This document shows positions 1-11,711 of a DNA stretch of 64,000 bases, in pieces; within the stretch, counting starts at the first letter, position 1, and each line of letters begins with the position of its first letter. The position numbers and the translations under genes are program-made. The stretch is taken from contig NC_135149.1 in NCBI RefSeq assembly GCF_050948215.1, positions 2,108,001 through 2,172,000 of the forward strand. The letters run 5' to 3'. The notes under the pieces were generated by a model that did not search any database, was not told the origin of the DNA, and saw nothing but the letters and a program-made list of their open reading frames with translations. This DNA comes from Halictus rubicundus. Its lineage: Eukaryota > Arthropoda > Insecta > Hymenoptera > Halictidae.

Positions 1-2514
1 AAACGATCTTCGTGAATAGAAAATATATTCGAAAAGAAGATAAGTTTACTTGGTGAAAGGAGCGTTAAGACAATTGCACGCTGCAAATTGCAAGTGTTCG
101 CAAAGACTTTCGATCGGTTCCAAATTATAAACGGTGTACGCGAGAATTGGAGAAAAGATCCACGAATATTCGTTTAAGAGTTTATTTACAAGTGGCAACA
201 AAAATACTATCACCTCTTCCTGTATGATTATAGTACGTTAATAACTTTTATCAGATAAACAGGCACGTCGGAAAGAAGTTTCAAACGACGTATTCAGCAA
301 AAAGGTATTGCTTTTTTGTTTTTAAATAGCAATTTTTCACAATCGTACGTAGAACTACAATCTACAGTTTGTGTCTACGGCTCGCGAGCATTTCGGGGAA
401 TAGCAACAAATCAATTCCGTCGACTTGACGGAAACGATCGAATGGAAAGAATGAAAAGGCGTAGAATAATCGTCCTCTTCTCTCCTCCCTCATCGTTCTC
501 TACCTCCATCACCATCTCCATCTCCTCCTCCTTCCTCTTCTTCTTGTTCTTCTTTCTTTCTTTTTCGACTACTCTTCTTTACGGTAACGGTTGCACGCTC
601 AACAAAAACATTCAAGTTTATTAGACAACCAAAGTTTAGAAGACAACTATGTAGCCAGCCAAGTCGATTCGTAAAACGAGAACGATCCTCCACGGTTCTA
701 CGAAGCTTGTTTACGGTATAGCTTGCGATCGATCTCTCAAGAAAATTCAATTAGCAATGTTAGCAGAGCATCCGAACACATCAGACTTTTCTTTCTATCC
801 ATCTTTCTATCTTTCTGTCTTTCTTCGTTTGGTTGTTCCGTTTCGCGGTAGCGAGGCAAACGACGTGAGGCTCTTCTCGTGCACACTGTCCCCTTCCGTT
901 TGAGATTCGGCAAACTTTTCAAATATGATAGTTACGATATGATTCTCAACCGAAAAGTATTATGTTTTCGATGATAGCGAGTAGTCTTGTTGGAAGGGTT
1001 ACTCGCGCGTTCGCTGGCTAACCGATGATTCGGCTTTCGAAGAGGAAAACTCGCGCCGGTTCCTCGCCCGTACACAGCGTAGCTCAAAAACACGAAGGAA
1101 GCATTCGTTCGATGTGTGAGACGCGTGCACACGCGTTTCTGTACGCGCGAGAACGCCCGCGTTAATATACATACGTGCGTGCATACATACATACATATAT
1201 ACATACATACATACATACATGTATGTGTATATGTACACGGACGGGGACGCACATGTATACGTATACATATATCATATCCTCGGTGTCCCCGAGTAAGAGT
1301 ACTATCGATTATATTCCGAGAAGATTCTCTGCGACCGGTTCTCGAGAACAAAATCATGTCGCAAAGTGGAGTACAGTTTGTTCGAGAAACGCGTTTGTTC
1401 TCGAGAAAGATCAATCTTGTTGAATGGCCGCAATACACAGAGATCCAGATTCAACGAACGACCGAGGAAACGAGGCGAAATTGCGTGCTTCGACTTACGT
1501 ATTTTGAAATGTTTGCATACCCTCCTCGATTCGCCATTAATCTTAATAGCTCGTCAGTTAAATAAATGTTATTCTACGATCGCGACGATGCGGAGTAACG
1601 CAAAACTGTTGTTGTACGGTTTTAATTTTCCAAGTAGAGTACGGCCGTACACGCGTTTCCTTCGGACTTTCGAAATCGATTGATTCTTGACCAAGCATTC
1701 GTTACTTTACGCGTCTATCCGAACGGTCGGTTCGCAATTTGTATTCGATGCGGGATCACGTTCGAGCGGATACTGTCAAATATATCGGGACACCTTACAC
1801 GCGCGTGTTTTAAGCGCACACGCGCTTCTTCTTGTCGTTGCTGGCGATGCGCGACAAGATACGATACGATACAATATAATACGATACGTTACAATACGAT
1901 ACGATACGATACGATACGATACGATACGATACGATACTATACGATACGATACGATACGAGATACTAGAAAGGTTGCGTAAAACTGAACGGCAAAACAAGT
2001 TTGAACCCGAAAAGGAACCACCCGGTCTTTTCTTTTCTCTTCTGTTATCATTCTAGCAATGTTCCACTTGTTGCGTTAAACGATAAATTGAATCGAGTAT
2101 TTATTATACGCAGACTAAAGAAATCGGTATGTATAAAATGAAAGTACAACATTGAGTGTACGCATGTATGCGTTGTTGATACTCACGCATACAATGATGA
2201 GGATGCGCGTAGACTTAGATGGGGCATGGACATGTGGGCATGCATCCGAAAGTTTTGGTACAAACGTGAACGTGAACGTGAACGTGAACGCGAACGTGTG
2301 CGCGTCCGTATACGCGTACTCGGATGCGGATGCCGATGCTGATGCTGAATGCTGAATGCTGAATGTTGATGTAGATGTGGATGCGGATGCGATGCGATGC
2401 GAACGCACATATGAGCAGGTATGAGGTACACGCGCGTGCAGATATATTCAACGATGAGCGAATAGCGCGATGTAACAAGTGTCCTACGTAACGGAAAGCT
2501 AGGACAAGAACGAT
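1..2514. other. Non-coding flank downstream of FoxK
   Basis: No convincing gene is seen. Open frames here run through simple repeats and lack family resemblance. The stretch lies 3' of the minus-strand FoxK stop codon and may contain its 3'UTR. It is punctuated by microsatellites: TACA-type at 1181-1222, ATACG-type at 1857-1964, GTGAAC-type at 2264-2298 and a GATGC-rich tract at about 2324-2400. Confidence 0.6.
1857..1964. repeat. ATACG pentanucleotide microsatellite
   Basis: About 20 imperfect tandem copies of a 5-bp ATACG unit, with a few interruptions. Both strands stay open through it because neither repeat frame contains a stop, which explains the serine/tyrosine-rich spurious frames. 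Confidence 0.9.
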
Positions 2515-4959
2515 TCAGTGGTCGTCCATTTCGTGAAAGCGTTGACGTTTCGACTGAAGTTGCTGATGCTCGAGAGGTTCAGGACTTTCCACGATAGCGA
2601 GCGGTGCCGGTGAACCCGGAGAACTATCCATTTCCTCGTGCGAGCGTTTCGGGACTCCGACGCCTGCGTCGGGACCAATGAAGCTTCCGCTGAATACAAA
2701 ATAACGATTGGTTTCAGTGGGCCCTTCGATCGGCAATCGAGATCATTGGTTCGTTATACGGTACCTGTAGTTATATGTGGTTTGTACGATAACAGGAGCC
2801 GGACTGTACTGACCAGCCGGAGAAAGAGAATGCTCCTCCATAGCGTTTCCGGATACAACGTACTTATCTAAAACAATTCGAAGCGGGCTTTTTAGAGTAA
2901 ATATATGCCAGCTGGTTTGCCAGCCAAACTGATCGAAACAAGCAAAAATAGAGGGAAAGACGAGAGAGCACAAGTAGAGAAACCGAAGTAGAGAAACAGG
3001 AAAGGATAATAGCGATTGAAGTAAATACCTTCTCTGGTCGCGTCACCGGTAACGCCGTTCGTGACAACGGTAATTTGTTGCATCAGACGACCTTTATGCG
3101 ACGTTTGATTCGAGGGCACGTACGGATGCCCTGGAGATCCTGGCGCGGACTGACTATTTAATTGACCACCAGCCGGAGAAGGTACGGAACTATCCGGATA
3201 GGATTCTGGTCCCGGAGAGGCTTCCCTACTCAGACATTCTGGCGTCATTAGCCCACTGATTCCTACGTGAGACGGCGAAGCGGGGGCGCTCCTAGTTTTA
3301 AAGGCGACAATGTCACGTAAACGATTACGATTGACGATTACGTCTTCCGATTGATATTAGAAAAGCGTGCATGCCAATGAAGCTGTTTCGAAACGAGTCT
3401 CTATTATATTGTAGATTACGATACCTGGACGAAAGACCGAACGGTGCCCGAAAACAGGGAACGCCGCGCTGTCTTCTTCGTCTGAAAGCTTGCTCTATGA
3501 GTTTCGCTTCTGACTGAGAATCTATTCTCCAGAAAGATCCTTTTCCTGGCTCTTCTTGACTCCTTGGTACTTTGATGAAGTAACGATTCAACGAAAGATT
3601 ATGTCTAATTGAGTTTTGCCAGCCCTTGTCAGCCGTTCTGTAGTACGGATAATTCTTGGTGATGTACGAGTAAATGCCAGATAATGTGAGCTGCTTATCT
3701 GTCGCAGATGCTATCGCTTGAACAATTAGTTGAGCGTACGAATACGGTGGCTTGGTATCGTCTTTGGGAGGACTGCAACGAGCGGTGGTACCGTTAGGTC
3801 CGTTGCTACCTCCTGCCCTACAGCGGGTCTCGATGCCTGGTTCGGGACTTATCTGCCTGCTACAGCTAGGTCCTCCATCGTGCCTTTCCAAATTCGAGTT
3901 CTGCGGATCGTTGGCAACAGCAGCCGCGTACACTGCCACCATCTGTAGATCCGCCGATATGTTTCTCCTTCCCTGGCCAGCACGAGGACTAGCAGGACAA
4001 GAGTTAGCCGCGCTGATGGTACCAGTTGGAGAGGGAAACGGACTGCTGCAGCCTGCATCCGGGATATTGATGCGTAAAGGTGGCAACGGTGGCCTTTGTC
4101 TCGGAGGAGAAGGTACTCGTACGCTGTTTTGCTCTTGCTCGTCCACCAGCGACTGAAATACCAGCCTTATATTTGTACTCGGGAACCTGAATGTGCACCT
4201 GCAACACAAATCAAACGTTCCAGAAACAGAAAATAGACTAGAACACTTGGCTAGGACTTGGAGTCTTGCAAGAGCTATAGCAAACTACGCGCAAAATCCT
4301 AAAGATACTAAGAAAGTCGATCAACTGAAAGAACACGAAGCAACGGAACGACCCGTTTCAAATGAAATCGGTTCATTCGCGTTGGACGACTGCGATTCGA
4401 AACTGGCCGGTCCTGGTATATCGGTTAAGAAGCGACCATATTGGGGAAATAATTCGAAATATATAGGACACGTTTGCTCAAAACACCGAACCCATCGAAT
4501 GGAACGGCTCTATGCTCTGTGCGCTGTGCGTGTGAGAAGCATGCGAGAAACGTGCAAGACAGGTTAAGTCGACACTGGAAAGACTCGAAATATATCTTAC
4601 GTCCTTGGTAATTGAAAGACAGGCGAGCCCCTTCCCTGGAAAATTCCATCGACGAAAACACCGTTTTTACCGTTACAGGTCATAAAGAAAAAGGGATGAT
4701 CGTAGAAGATTTCGACGTGTCGTCGCGAGATAAAGCTGGAGTGGCCCATGTTGACGTCGACCTCACCCTTGCTGCTGTTACGCCCGATAGTGATACGTCG
4801 TTGTCTAACCATATACTCGAATTCGCGACCCTCGAGCCGTGCAATCGGTGCACCTCTTGCCTCCGGGTTCCACTGCATCTTCGTCGGACTGGCCGGTGCC
4901 GACCTCAGTGCCAGAAGGGCCCACGCGTCGCTCTCCTGAGTACGAGAGTACGTAGACAT
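2515..4959 (-). CDS. FoxK: Forkhead box protein K (FHA + forkhead transcription factor)
   Basis: Nuclear transcription factor of the FoxK class, the only forkhead class carrying a forkhead-associated (FHA) domain. Five coding exons read on the minus strand: 4959-4601, 4198-3425, 3291-3029, 2867-2765 and 2689-2515. All junctions are GT-AG and in phase, giving 557 residues. The FHA domain spans roughly residues 44-135 and includes the signatures ITIGRNSS, SSFISRRHVEI and NGVFVDG; it is split by the first intron exactly before CTFRFPST. The forkhead domain starts at about residue 269 (KPPYSYAQLI) and includes WQNSIRHNLSLNRYF and GKGSFWRI. The C-terminal tail is Ser/Pro rich (SAPASPSH, SPGSPAP). 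The start is the ATG at 4959, which gives a short Ser/Thr-rich leader before the FHA domain; an extra 5' exon cannot be excluded. It is divergent from Rpn5. Identity is very secure. Confidence 0.95.
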
Positions 4960-7070
4960 AGCACCAAGTGAGCGAACCCTCCTCCGGAATAGAATGAGAG
5001 AGAGAAAAAGGAGAGGTAGACAGACAGATATAGATAGATATAGATAGATAGATATAGATAGACAGATAGATAGATAAATAGTTAGAGAGATAGATAGATA
5101 GATAGATAGATAAATAGATGGATAGATAACCGAACAGATAACTATATAGATACATAGACGCGGATGCGGATAGAAAATGAACGAGAACCGAGGTACCGCG
5201 TACCGTGGAGCCAACGGATGCAAGCAGAGTCACCAAAATTCCTTCGGTTTCGGTTTCGGTTTCGATTTTGATTTCGATTTCGGTTTCAGTTTTAGTTTCA
5301 AACATATATTTACAAATTCGAGAGAGACAATCGTTGCAACGTTTCGTTCAATTTCATAGCAATTTTACAAATCGAAAACAGATTCGCGTCAACCATTAAA
5401 TACCAACGATTGCGACAAAACCCGACAGATATTTAATAGCTCTCGTTAAATCCACGAATTATCTGGAATTGTCGCATAAATTCACCAACCGGCTTACCAG
5501 CCAACCGATTGAGCAATCGATCGATCGATCGATAATTCGAACTTTCGATTCATTGTCAGTACGTAAATACATACTTTCATTGTTAGTATTCTGGTATACA
5601 TCAGCCTATAGCAACCTATAAACACGTCTATACATATGTATCAACGTGCATATGCCTGTGTTAGACATTTAAACCGGTACATAAACAATAAACACTTATC
5701 TTGTGTACGCGTGTGTATTTATAATACATATAATATATAACATATACAAAATGTATATACGTATATATTTACGATCTCGTTGCTTTTATAAACACGAGTA
5801 CATAGGGACACGTGCTATTCGAATCGATTGTCAACAAATCGCTTATGGATTACAATATTTCATCATGTTTCTACATAAGTGTGTGTAGGCATTTATATAG
5901 GTATTCTAAGTATACTGTTGTGTACATCCACGATCGAAAAATGCATGTTCAATTTAATTTCTCGTCCTGTTTCGATACACAATCGGTCTCCTGCCGAAAT
6001 AGGGATTCTCTCTTGTTTCGAAATAATCAGTGGTCGCGAATGACGTGATTCACGATACACGATGCAGTTTGCAATTGTTGGCCAATGTACTTTATGTCTG
6101 TAAATACAGGAAACCTGTGCAAATTCTGATTATATTAAATATATTTCTAATATTCCTGCATTGGTTTATCAGTTCTTCTGAATGAATGCTGTCAATCTCG
6201 AGTCGTCGATTGTAACATTAGTTACAATACAATAAGTCAAGTGTTCTACGTTTCCTCGGCGCGCGATCACGCACGATTGACACGATAGAAAAGACTCGCG
6301 ATGCCATCTACGATAAAACGACAAGCTACTTCTAATTGGTACCATCTATTCCCTCGTCAGATGGCATTGCTATTAAAAGTAAATTTTATTAATTAATAAA
6401 ATTGAAATTAGTTTTGTTTAGTATACGTGTGCACACGCATGTAAACTTTAAGTTCTGTACTGAACTGAGCCTGAAGGCTTATAGATCTTGTAATCTACAG
6501 TCATGTTCTCTTTCTCTCTCAAAAAAAAAAAAATCATACGTATATTGTATATAGAATGATCGAATATTAATTATACACGGAGCAATCGACGATTGTTTAC
6601 GAATAACATCGATTCGGGGAAATTCAACGAAGTTGAATGAAGTGTCGTCTATATATACACATCTTGTATTTACATACTTTAAATCTTGGTTAGGTACATT
6701 TTACTTCGAATTCCGAACCGTTGGCAGTGGTGATTTTCACGCTTTCACGGTAAGTGCATGACAGTCGCTTTTTGATCATGTTCATTGATGAATGTTAACT
6801 GCACGAATTCAAAACTTTATCGTTCCATCGGTGCGACTGCTGCATTTTCTTGTGAAATTCTGTTACAGAAGGAAGCAAGATCGTTAGATGTAAGAAAGAA
6901 AAACACAGTTCAGTTTTTCAGTTTGTATAGACGCAAGAATCAGGTGACCGTGGTAGATACATACTTATCACTGGTAAAAAGGTAAACCGTTTACTTGTAT
7001 TTGGCAAATTCTTCGTTATATAGAGTTTAAGTTCCAAGCAATTTCTTTCTGTGAAAAGCTACAGGTGAAA
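4960..7070. other. Intergenic region between divergent FoxK and Rpn5
   Basis: Shared upstream region of two genes transcribed away from each other, with no supported gene. It holds a GATA-type microsatellite (5023-5128), a TTTCGG/TTTCGAT hexamer tract (5243-5302) and AT-rich DNA. A 66-residue open frame at 6785-6985 resembles nothing and more likely lies in Rpn5 5' sequence. Confidence 0.6.
5023..5128. repeat. GATA tetranucleotide microsatellite
   Basis: Imperfect tandem GATA units with occasional CAGA and AATA variants, just upstream of the FoxK start codon. On the minus strand it reads as TATC and produces an Ile/Tyr/Leu/Ser-rich open frame that runs into the FoxK first exon; that extension is not credible protein. 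Confidence 0.9.
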
Positions 7071-8896
7071 ATGGAAGTAGACTACAGCAGTATCTGCGAG
7101 GTTAAGATCCCTGAGTGCAAAAAGTTGGCTAGCGAGGGGATGTTGTTCAACGCTTTGGGCCAATTGCTTGCTTTAGAAAAACAGACACGAACGGTTAAAC
7201 ATTTTCTTTAAGATTTATACAATGTCCTCTACCGTTACGGTTGTCTGGAAATAATTGAAATATTTGGACCATTTTAGGCAGAGGACATGGGATGTACTTC
7301 CCAAATTCTAGTGGCCATTGTTCAAATCTGTATGGAAGCGAAAAACTGGGAAGCTCTGAACGAATATATCGTTTTGTTGTCTAAAAGGCGTTCTCAATTG
7401 AAATTGGCAGTTACGAAAATGGTTCAGGAATGTTGTACTTACGTAGATAAAATGCCCGATAAAGAAACTATGATCAAATTAATAGAAACTTTGCGTACAG
7501 TAACAGAAGGAAAGGTACGTAAGCAACACGCATTTTAAATTTACAATTTAAACTTTCCAAATAATCGTACGAATGTATTTCCAAAGATTTACGTGGAAGT
7601 TGAAAGAGCGAGGCTTACGCATCGCTTGGCAAAGATCAAAGAGGAGGATGGCGATATTTCTGGTGCCACAGCGGTTATGCTTGAATTACAGGTATGCGCG
7701 TTACAGTCAAGTACTCAGGCGAGCAATAATTCGTATGTAATCCGTCCAGGTTGAAACATACGGCAGTATGTCGCGATTGGAAAAGGCCTCTCTGATCTTG
7801 GAGCAAATGAGATTGTGTTTAGCGAAGAAGGACTTTATGCGGACACAAATAATAGCAAAGAAGATAAACGTGAAATTTTTCAAGGACGACGACGACGAAG
7901 AGACACAAGCTCTCAAATTAAAATATTACGAGTAAGATGGTTACTGTGCTGTGAATAGCTAAAATTTGAAATTTATCGTTTTAACATTCTGGAAATTAAC
8001 TGTTTATCGCGACATTTCAGTCTTATGATGGAGCTAGCCCGTCACGAGAGCTGGCACTTGGAATTGTGCAGACACAATCGAGCGGTATTGGAAACACCAG
8101 CTGTTCGAGACGATCCCAAAAAGAGACATACCGCTCTTTCGCGAGCCGTTTTATATCTCGTTCTTGCACCGCACGAACCAGAACAGGCGGATTTGACCCA
8201 CAGATTACTCGCGGATAAACTTCTCGACGAAATACTCACATACAAGTAGTACTTGTTTATTTCTCTGTAATTTGATTATAGGAAGCGATCGCGCTTCTTC
8301 AATCGATCGTGCGTACGATCGTGGTTCCTTTAAACTTCTCCTTTTGTTTGCAGAGAGCTGTTGCGTTTGTTCGTGAATCCGGAATTGATCAAATGGTCCG
8401 GACTTTGTGAAATCTATGAAAAAGATTTGAGAGCAACTGAAGTTTTTAGTCCTTCGACCGAAGAGGGTCGCAAACGATGGGCCGATCTTCGAAACAGAGT
8501 TGTCGAACATGTACGCGTGCCAATCTAATTTTTCATTTTACAATCTTTTTACAGTCGAATAAACTGCAACGAATCGTTGAAATTTTGTTTTTACGGAATT
8601 TACAGAATATTCGAATCATGGCAAAATACTACACAAATATCACGTTAACGCGTATGGCTGAGTTATTGGATCTACCGGTTAAAGAAACTGAAGCGTGTCT
8701 CTGCAATTTAGTAGAAACCGGCGTGATAAATGCCCGTACAGATCGATTGGCTGGTGTGGTCCGATTCACAGGAACGCAAGAACCAGCTGCTCTATTGGAC
8801 GCATGGGCCGCTTCGTTATCGAAATTAATGAGCCTTGTTAATCACACGACTCATCTGATTCATCAAGAAGAAATGTTGGCCGTTGCTCAATCCTAA
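7071..8896 (+). CDS. Rpn5: 26S proteasome non-ATPase regulatory subunit 12 (Rpn5)
   Basis: PCI-domain subunit of the 19S proteasome lid, a scaffold required for assembly of the lid that houses the deubiquitinase Rpn11. Seven exons on the plus strand: 7071-7193, 7278-7514, 7587-7691, 7750-7931, 8021-8245, 8354-8510 and 8606-8896. They are all in phase and give 439 residues, close to animal PSMD12 (about 456). Strong family landmarks are LSKRRSQLK, VTEGKIYVEVERARLT, QVETYGSM, LILEQMRLCL, TQIIAKKIN.KFF, RVVEHNIRIMAKYYT, and the PCI C-terminus with MAELLDLPV, DRLAGVV and LMSLVNHTTHLI. The start ATG at 7071 aligns with the usual N-terminus. Introns are short (56-108 nt). Housekeeping gene, divergent from FoxK, which lies about 2.1 kb away. 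Confidence 0.96.
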
Positions 8897-10027
8897 CAGG
8901 TATATTATACATCATTTTTCATCCTTTTCATCCTTTTCGTCCTTTTGTACTTGCTTCGGCGGTACATAGGTACGTATATCCTTTTCGTCCCTCTATCCCT
9001 ATTACACAATATTGTGTCTTTCTTTTATTCGATGTGTCCAGTTTATATATGATCTGTCTGAAGAAATTCGTTTTTACAAAAGAAGCGCGTACTAGAAAAA
9101 GTACTAAATATTGTTAATGTACATTTTGTATTCGCTGTGCAATGGAACCATTGAAAAAGCATTTCTCGTTTCGCGACTAGCTATGTACCGGATCGATATA
9201 ATAAACTGGTTGTACGAAACACATAGGTCTTTTTAATCATTTCGGTAATGTGCGACATAAAAACAATTAATGAAATAAGATTTATACAAAACACCGACAA
9301 TGATCTTGCTACCTCGTTTCTTCCCCTCTAGTCGTATCGTTAGTAAATATACGTATGCATATCATATCAGTAAAACATTTCATAATCGAATAAACTGTGA
9401 TGATATCCGTTCGATGCTTATAGCAATTTACAGACAGTATAATAATAACATTCTCTTCTGTATTTCTGTGTTCTAGCGTTGTAATCGCAACGAAGGAAAG
9501 TCGTTTCGTTTCGATGAATTAGGAACGCTGTTAGATCTTTTATCATTTGATACTATCGTTTTTATCGATCGAATCGTAGTCGTAATCGTAGCGGTAGCCG
9601 TAGTCGTAGTCGTAGTCGTAGTCGTAGTCGTAGTCGTAGTCGTAGACAGAATCAAGTTGTCTTGAATCAAGACAATTGTATCGAGTAACTCGAGTAAACG
9701 GTGAACTCTTTTGACGGTAAGGGAAGAAGACAAAGCAAAGGCGGTCGTCTCGCCGTGTTATCAACTTTTTCTGTAAAGTTCGAATGTGTCACGCTTGTCG
9801 AGATGATCCCTCTTCGTCCTTTGTCTTTGTCGATGAATACATACTATACAATGCGGATACAGATGGCATTATTTACATGTCAGATTCGCAATCTGTTCGG
9901 AAGAACGAACGCTCGTTTAGCATAGCGAAAATATAAAGAAACGAGCGATCCTTCGCGGTTAAGTAGGAAACAGTTAAGTTACAATTACTCGTAATCCTGA
10001 ATCTTCCGTTCGGAAGAAATACCGGTT
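8897..10027. other. Intergenic region between convergent Rpn5 and the PPxY gene
   Basis: Contains the 3' flanks of two convergent genes. An ATAATAAA-type polyadenylation signal occurs near 9198-9206, suited to Rpn5. A GTAGTC hexamer microsatellite lies at 9573-9645. No gene is supported. Confidence 0.55.
9573..9645. repeat. GTAGTC hexanucleotide microsatellite
   Basis: Tandem TAGTCG units, perfect over most of the tract. On the minus strand they read as Tyr-Asp or Thr-Thr repeats, which accounts for the low-complexity frames here. Confidence 0.85.
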
Positions 10028-11179
10028 TCACGGTTTTTGTGTTATATTTTCGGCTACAGCAACATTTTCATCGGAGATCGTACCACGATTCGATTTTACA
10101 TCTGAAATAGAATAGAACAAAATTTCTTTATCAATTTTGCATCCGTTTTCTTCCGGAAGTATAACGTTACAAATAAAGGATTTACCATTGGCGAGAGTCT
10201 TGTGTAAAAGTGCAACTGCTTCTGCGTAAGACGGCGGAGGTAATTCGTTCGGAACTTCTTGGACAACTACTTCGTACGAAGGCGGACTCGATGTTGCCGA
10301 ACCCATGTTGCCGATTGGTCCCATGCCACGAGTACCGGTCAATTCCTGTATATGCTGAATCTAATCAATTGTATACATCAACAAACTACGTGTGCCTCCG
10401 GTTTATCGAATCGATCTAATTATTCGAAAGAAATTTCAATTTGATCGTCGTTCGAATAAACTTTTGGTGTTCGAGTAATTGCCGCGCTTGTCGCTTAGAG
10501 CGGGCAACGTAAGTATATATGTATACATACAAACGTTGTTGATTCGAATCATGAACGATCGATATGTTCGCAAAATAAACGATATACGATAACTGACCAC
10601 GGATATTGATTTGAGAAGTAAAAAACCGCGTTACGAGTTACAAATACGAGTACGAGTATGATCATGATTATGATTATGATAATAAATATAAGAATAAGTA
10701 TAAGTATATGTAGGTATATTATAGGTACAGGTACATAGGTATAGGTCTAAGGATCGGTATGTACAAGTTCATTAAGGTAATCGTCATCAACGAAAAAATA
10801 TGAAAACGAAAGATAATCGCGAAACAAGCAGGTGCTGCCTACTCACCCTAAACAACTGTCGTTGATGAAAAATCATTTGTATAACGGATTTTCTTCGGAG
10901 GTAGAGCATACACTTGACGGCCACCATAAGTCCGGAACAAATGAACATCGGACCGATGAACCACAACTCACCGAGATTCAAAAATATATGTTCATCCGCA
11001 ACGTCGTCCAAAGCGAAAATAGTGATAGTTGTACCAATGGTGAATAGAACAACGCTCAGCACGAGATAGCTATAGCTAGTACAGTCGCATTTGCCAAAAG
11101 TGTTTGTCGGTTCTTCGTATCGTTCTTCGATGCGATGCAGTCTGCTCGATAGAAACGAGCTTTCGAAAAGTGTAGCCAT
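10028..11179 (-). CDS. Two-pass membrane protein with two PPxY motifs, unrecognised
   Basis: Two exons on the minus strand, 11179-10847 and 10345-10028, joined at a strong GTGAGT donor and a TACAG acceptor in phase 0, give 216 residues. I do not recognise the family. Two hydrophobic helices are visible at about residues 36-57 and 72-94, separated by a short acidic loop. After an Arg/Lys-rich turn comes a C-terminal tail of about 120 residues containing two PPxY motifs (PPSY at 132-135 and 148-151). PPxY motifs bind WW domains, notably of Nedd4-type ubiquitin ligases, so a cargo-adaptor or endosomal role is a reasonable inference but unproven. The small four-residue-spaced Cys pair (KCDC) before helix 1 could be palmitoylated. 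It is head-to-head with the IARS2-type gene, 532 bp between start codons. Confidence 0.75.
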
Positions 11180-11711
11180 ATTTCGTCGATATTAACCGTA
11201 TACGCTAGACCGAAATCGGATCAGTTGGGACGAACAAGAATGGACTAACCTACCTATCGTCGTGCACCTCGGTTCCTTGTTTACTATACACGCATACTGC
11301 TTTCTCTTTCTTTCCAAATTTTCTTTACGACGCGTTTTATCTTAACGGCTACTTAACTTCCCTTCTAACTAACAGATATGAAGCATTGCTAATATAACTA
11401 CGAATTTTAATAGTCCAACATACATAAGTACATACATCTAACTTAATATTCTTGCTGATTGAAAACACGGTGATGCATATGACCGTTCGAATTATAGAAA
11501 GAAAAAAAAACGTACGAGTGTAAGTTCGGTGTTGGTTACATTATATGTAATTTCGTTCGAATAATGTTTTGTTAATGGATATCAAGAATTGTTTTTCGTA
11601 TCGATAGAATTATTGATTTGTTATTTGGTTCGCACGTTCGAATTGTAAACTCACGTGTAACGTGTAACCTATTGTAAAGTAAAAACTCGTTCGCGCTGTA
11701 CAATTGTAAAC
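11180..11711. promoter_or_regulatory. Candidate bidirectional promoter
   Basis: A 532-bp spacer between the start codons of the minus-strand PPxY gene and the plus-strand mitochondrial isoleucyl-tRNA synthetase. No TATA box can be assigned with confidence. The call rests only on the head-to-head arrangement and short spacing. Confidence 0.4.

Noticed and set aside
932..1565. Open frames of 149-168 residues on both strands.
   Set aside because: They run through a TACA microsatellite, overlap on both strands and show no domain or splice context.
4960..5223. N-terminal extension of FoxK upstream of 4959.
   Set aside because: The upstream open frame is the GATA microsatellite read as Ile-Tyr-Leu-Ser repeats, and the ATG at 4959 gives a normal FoxK leader.
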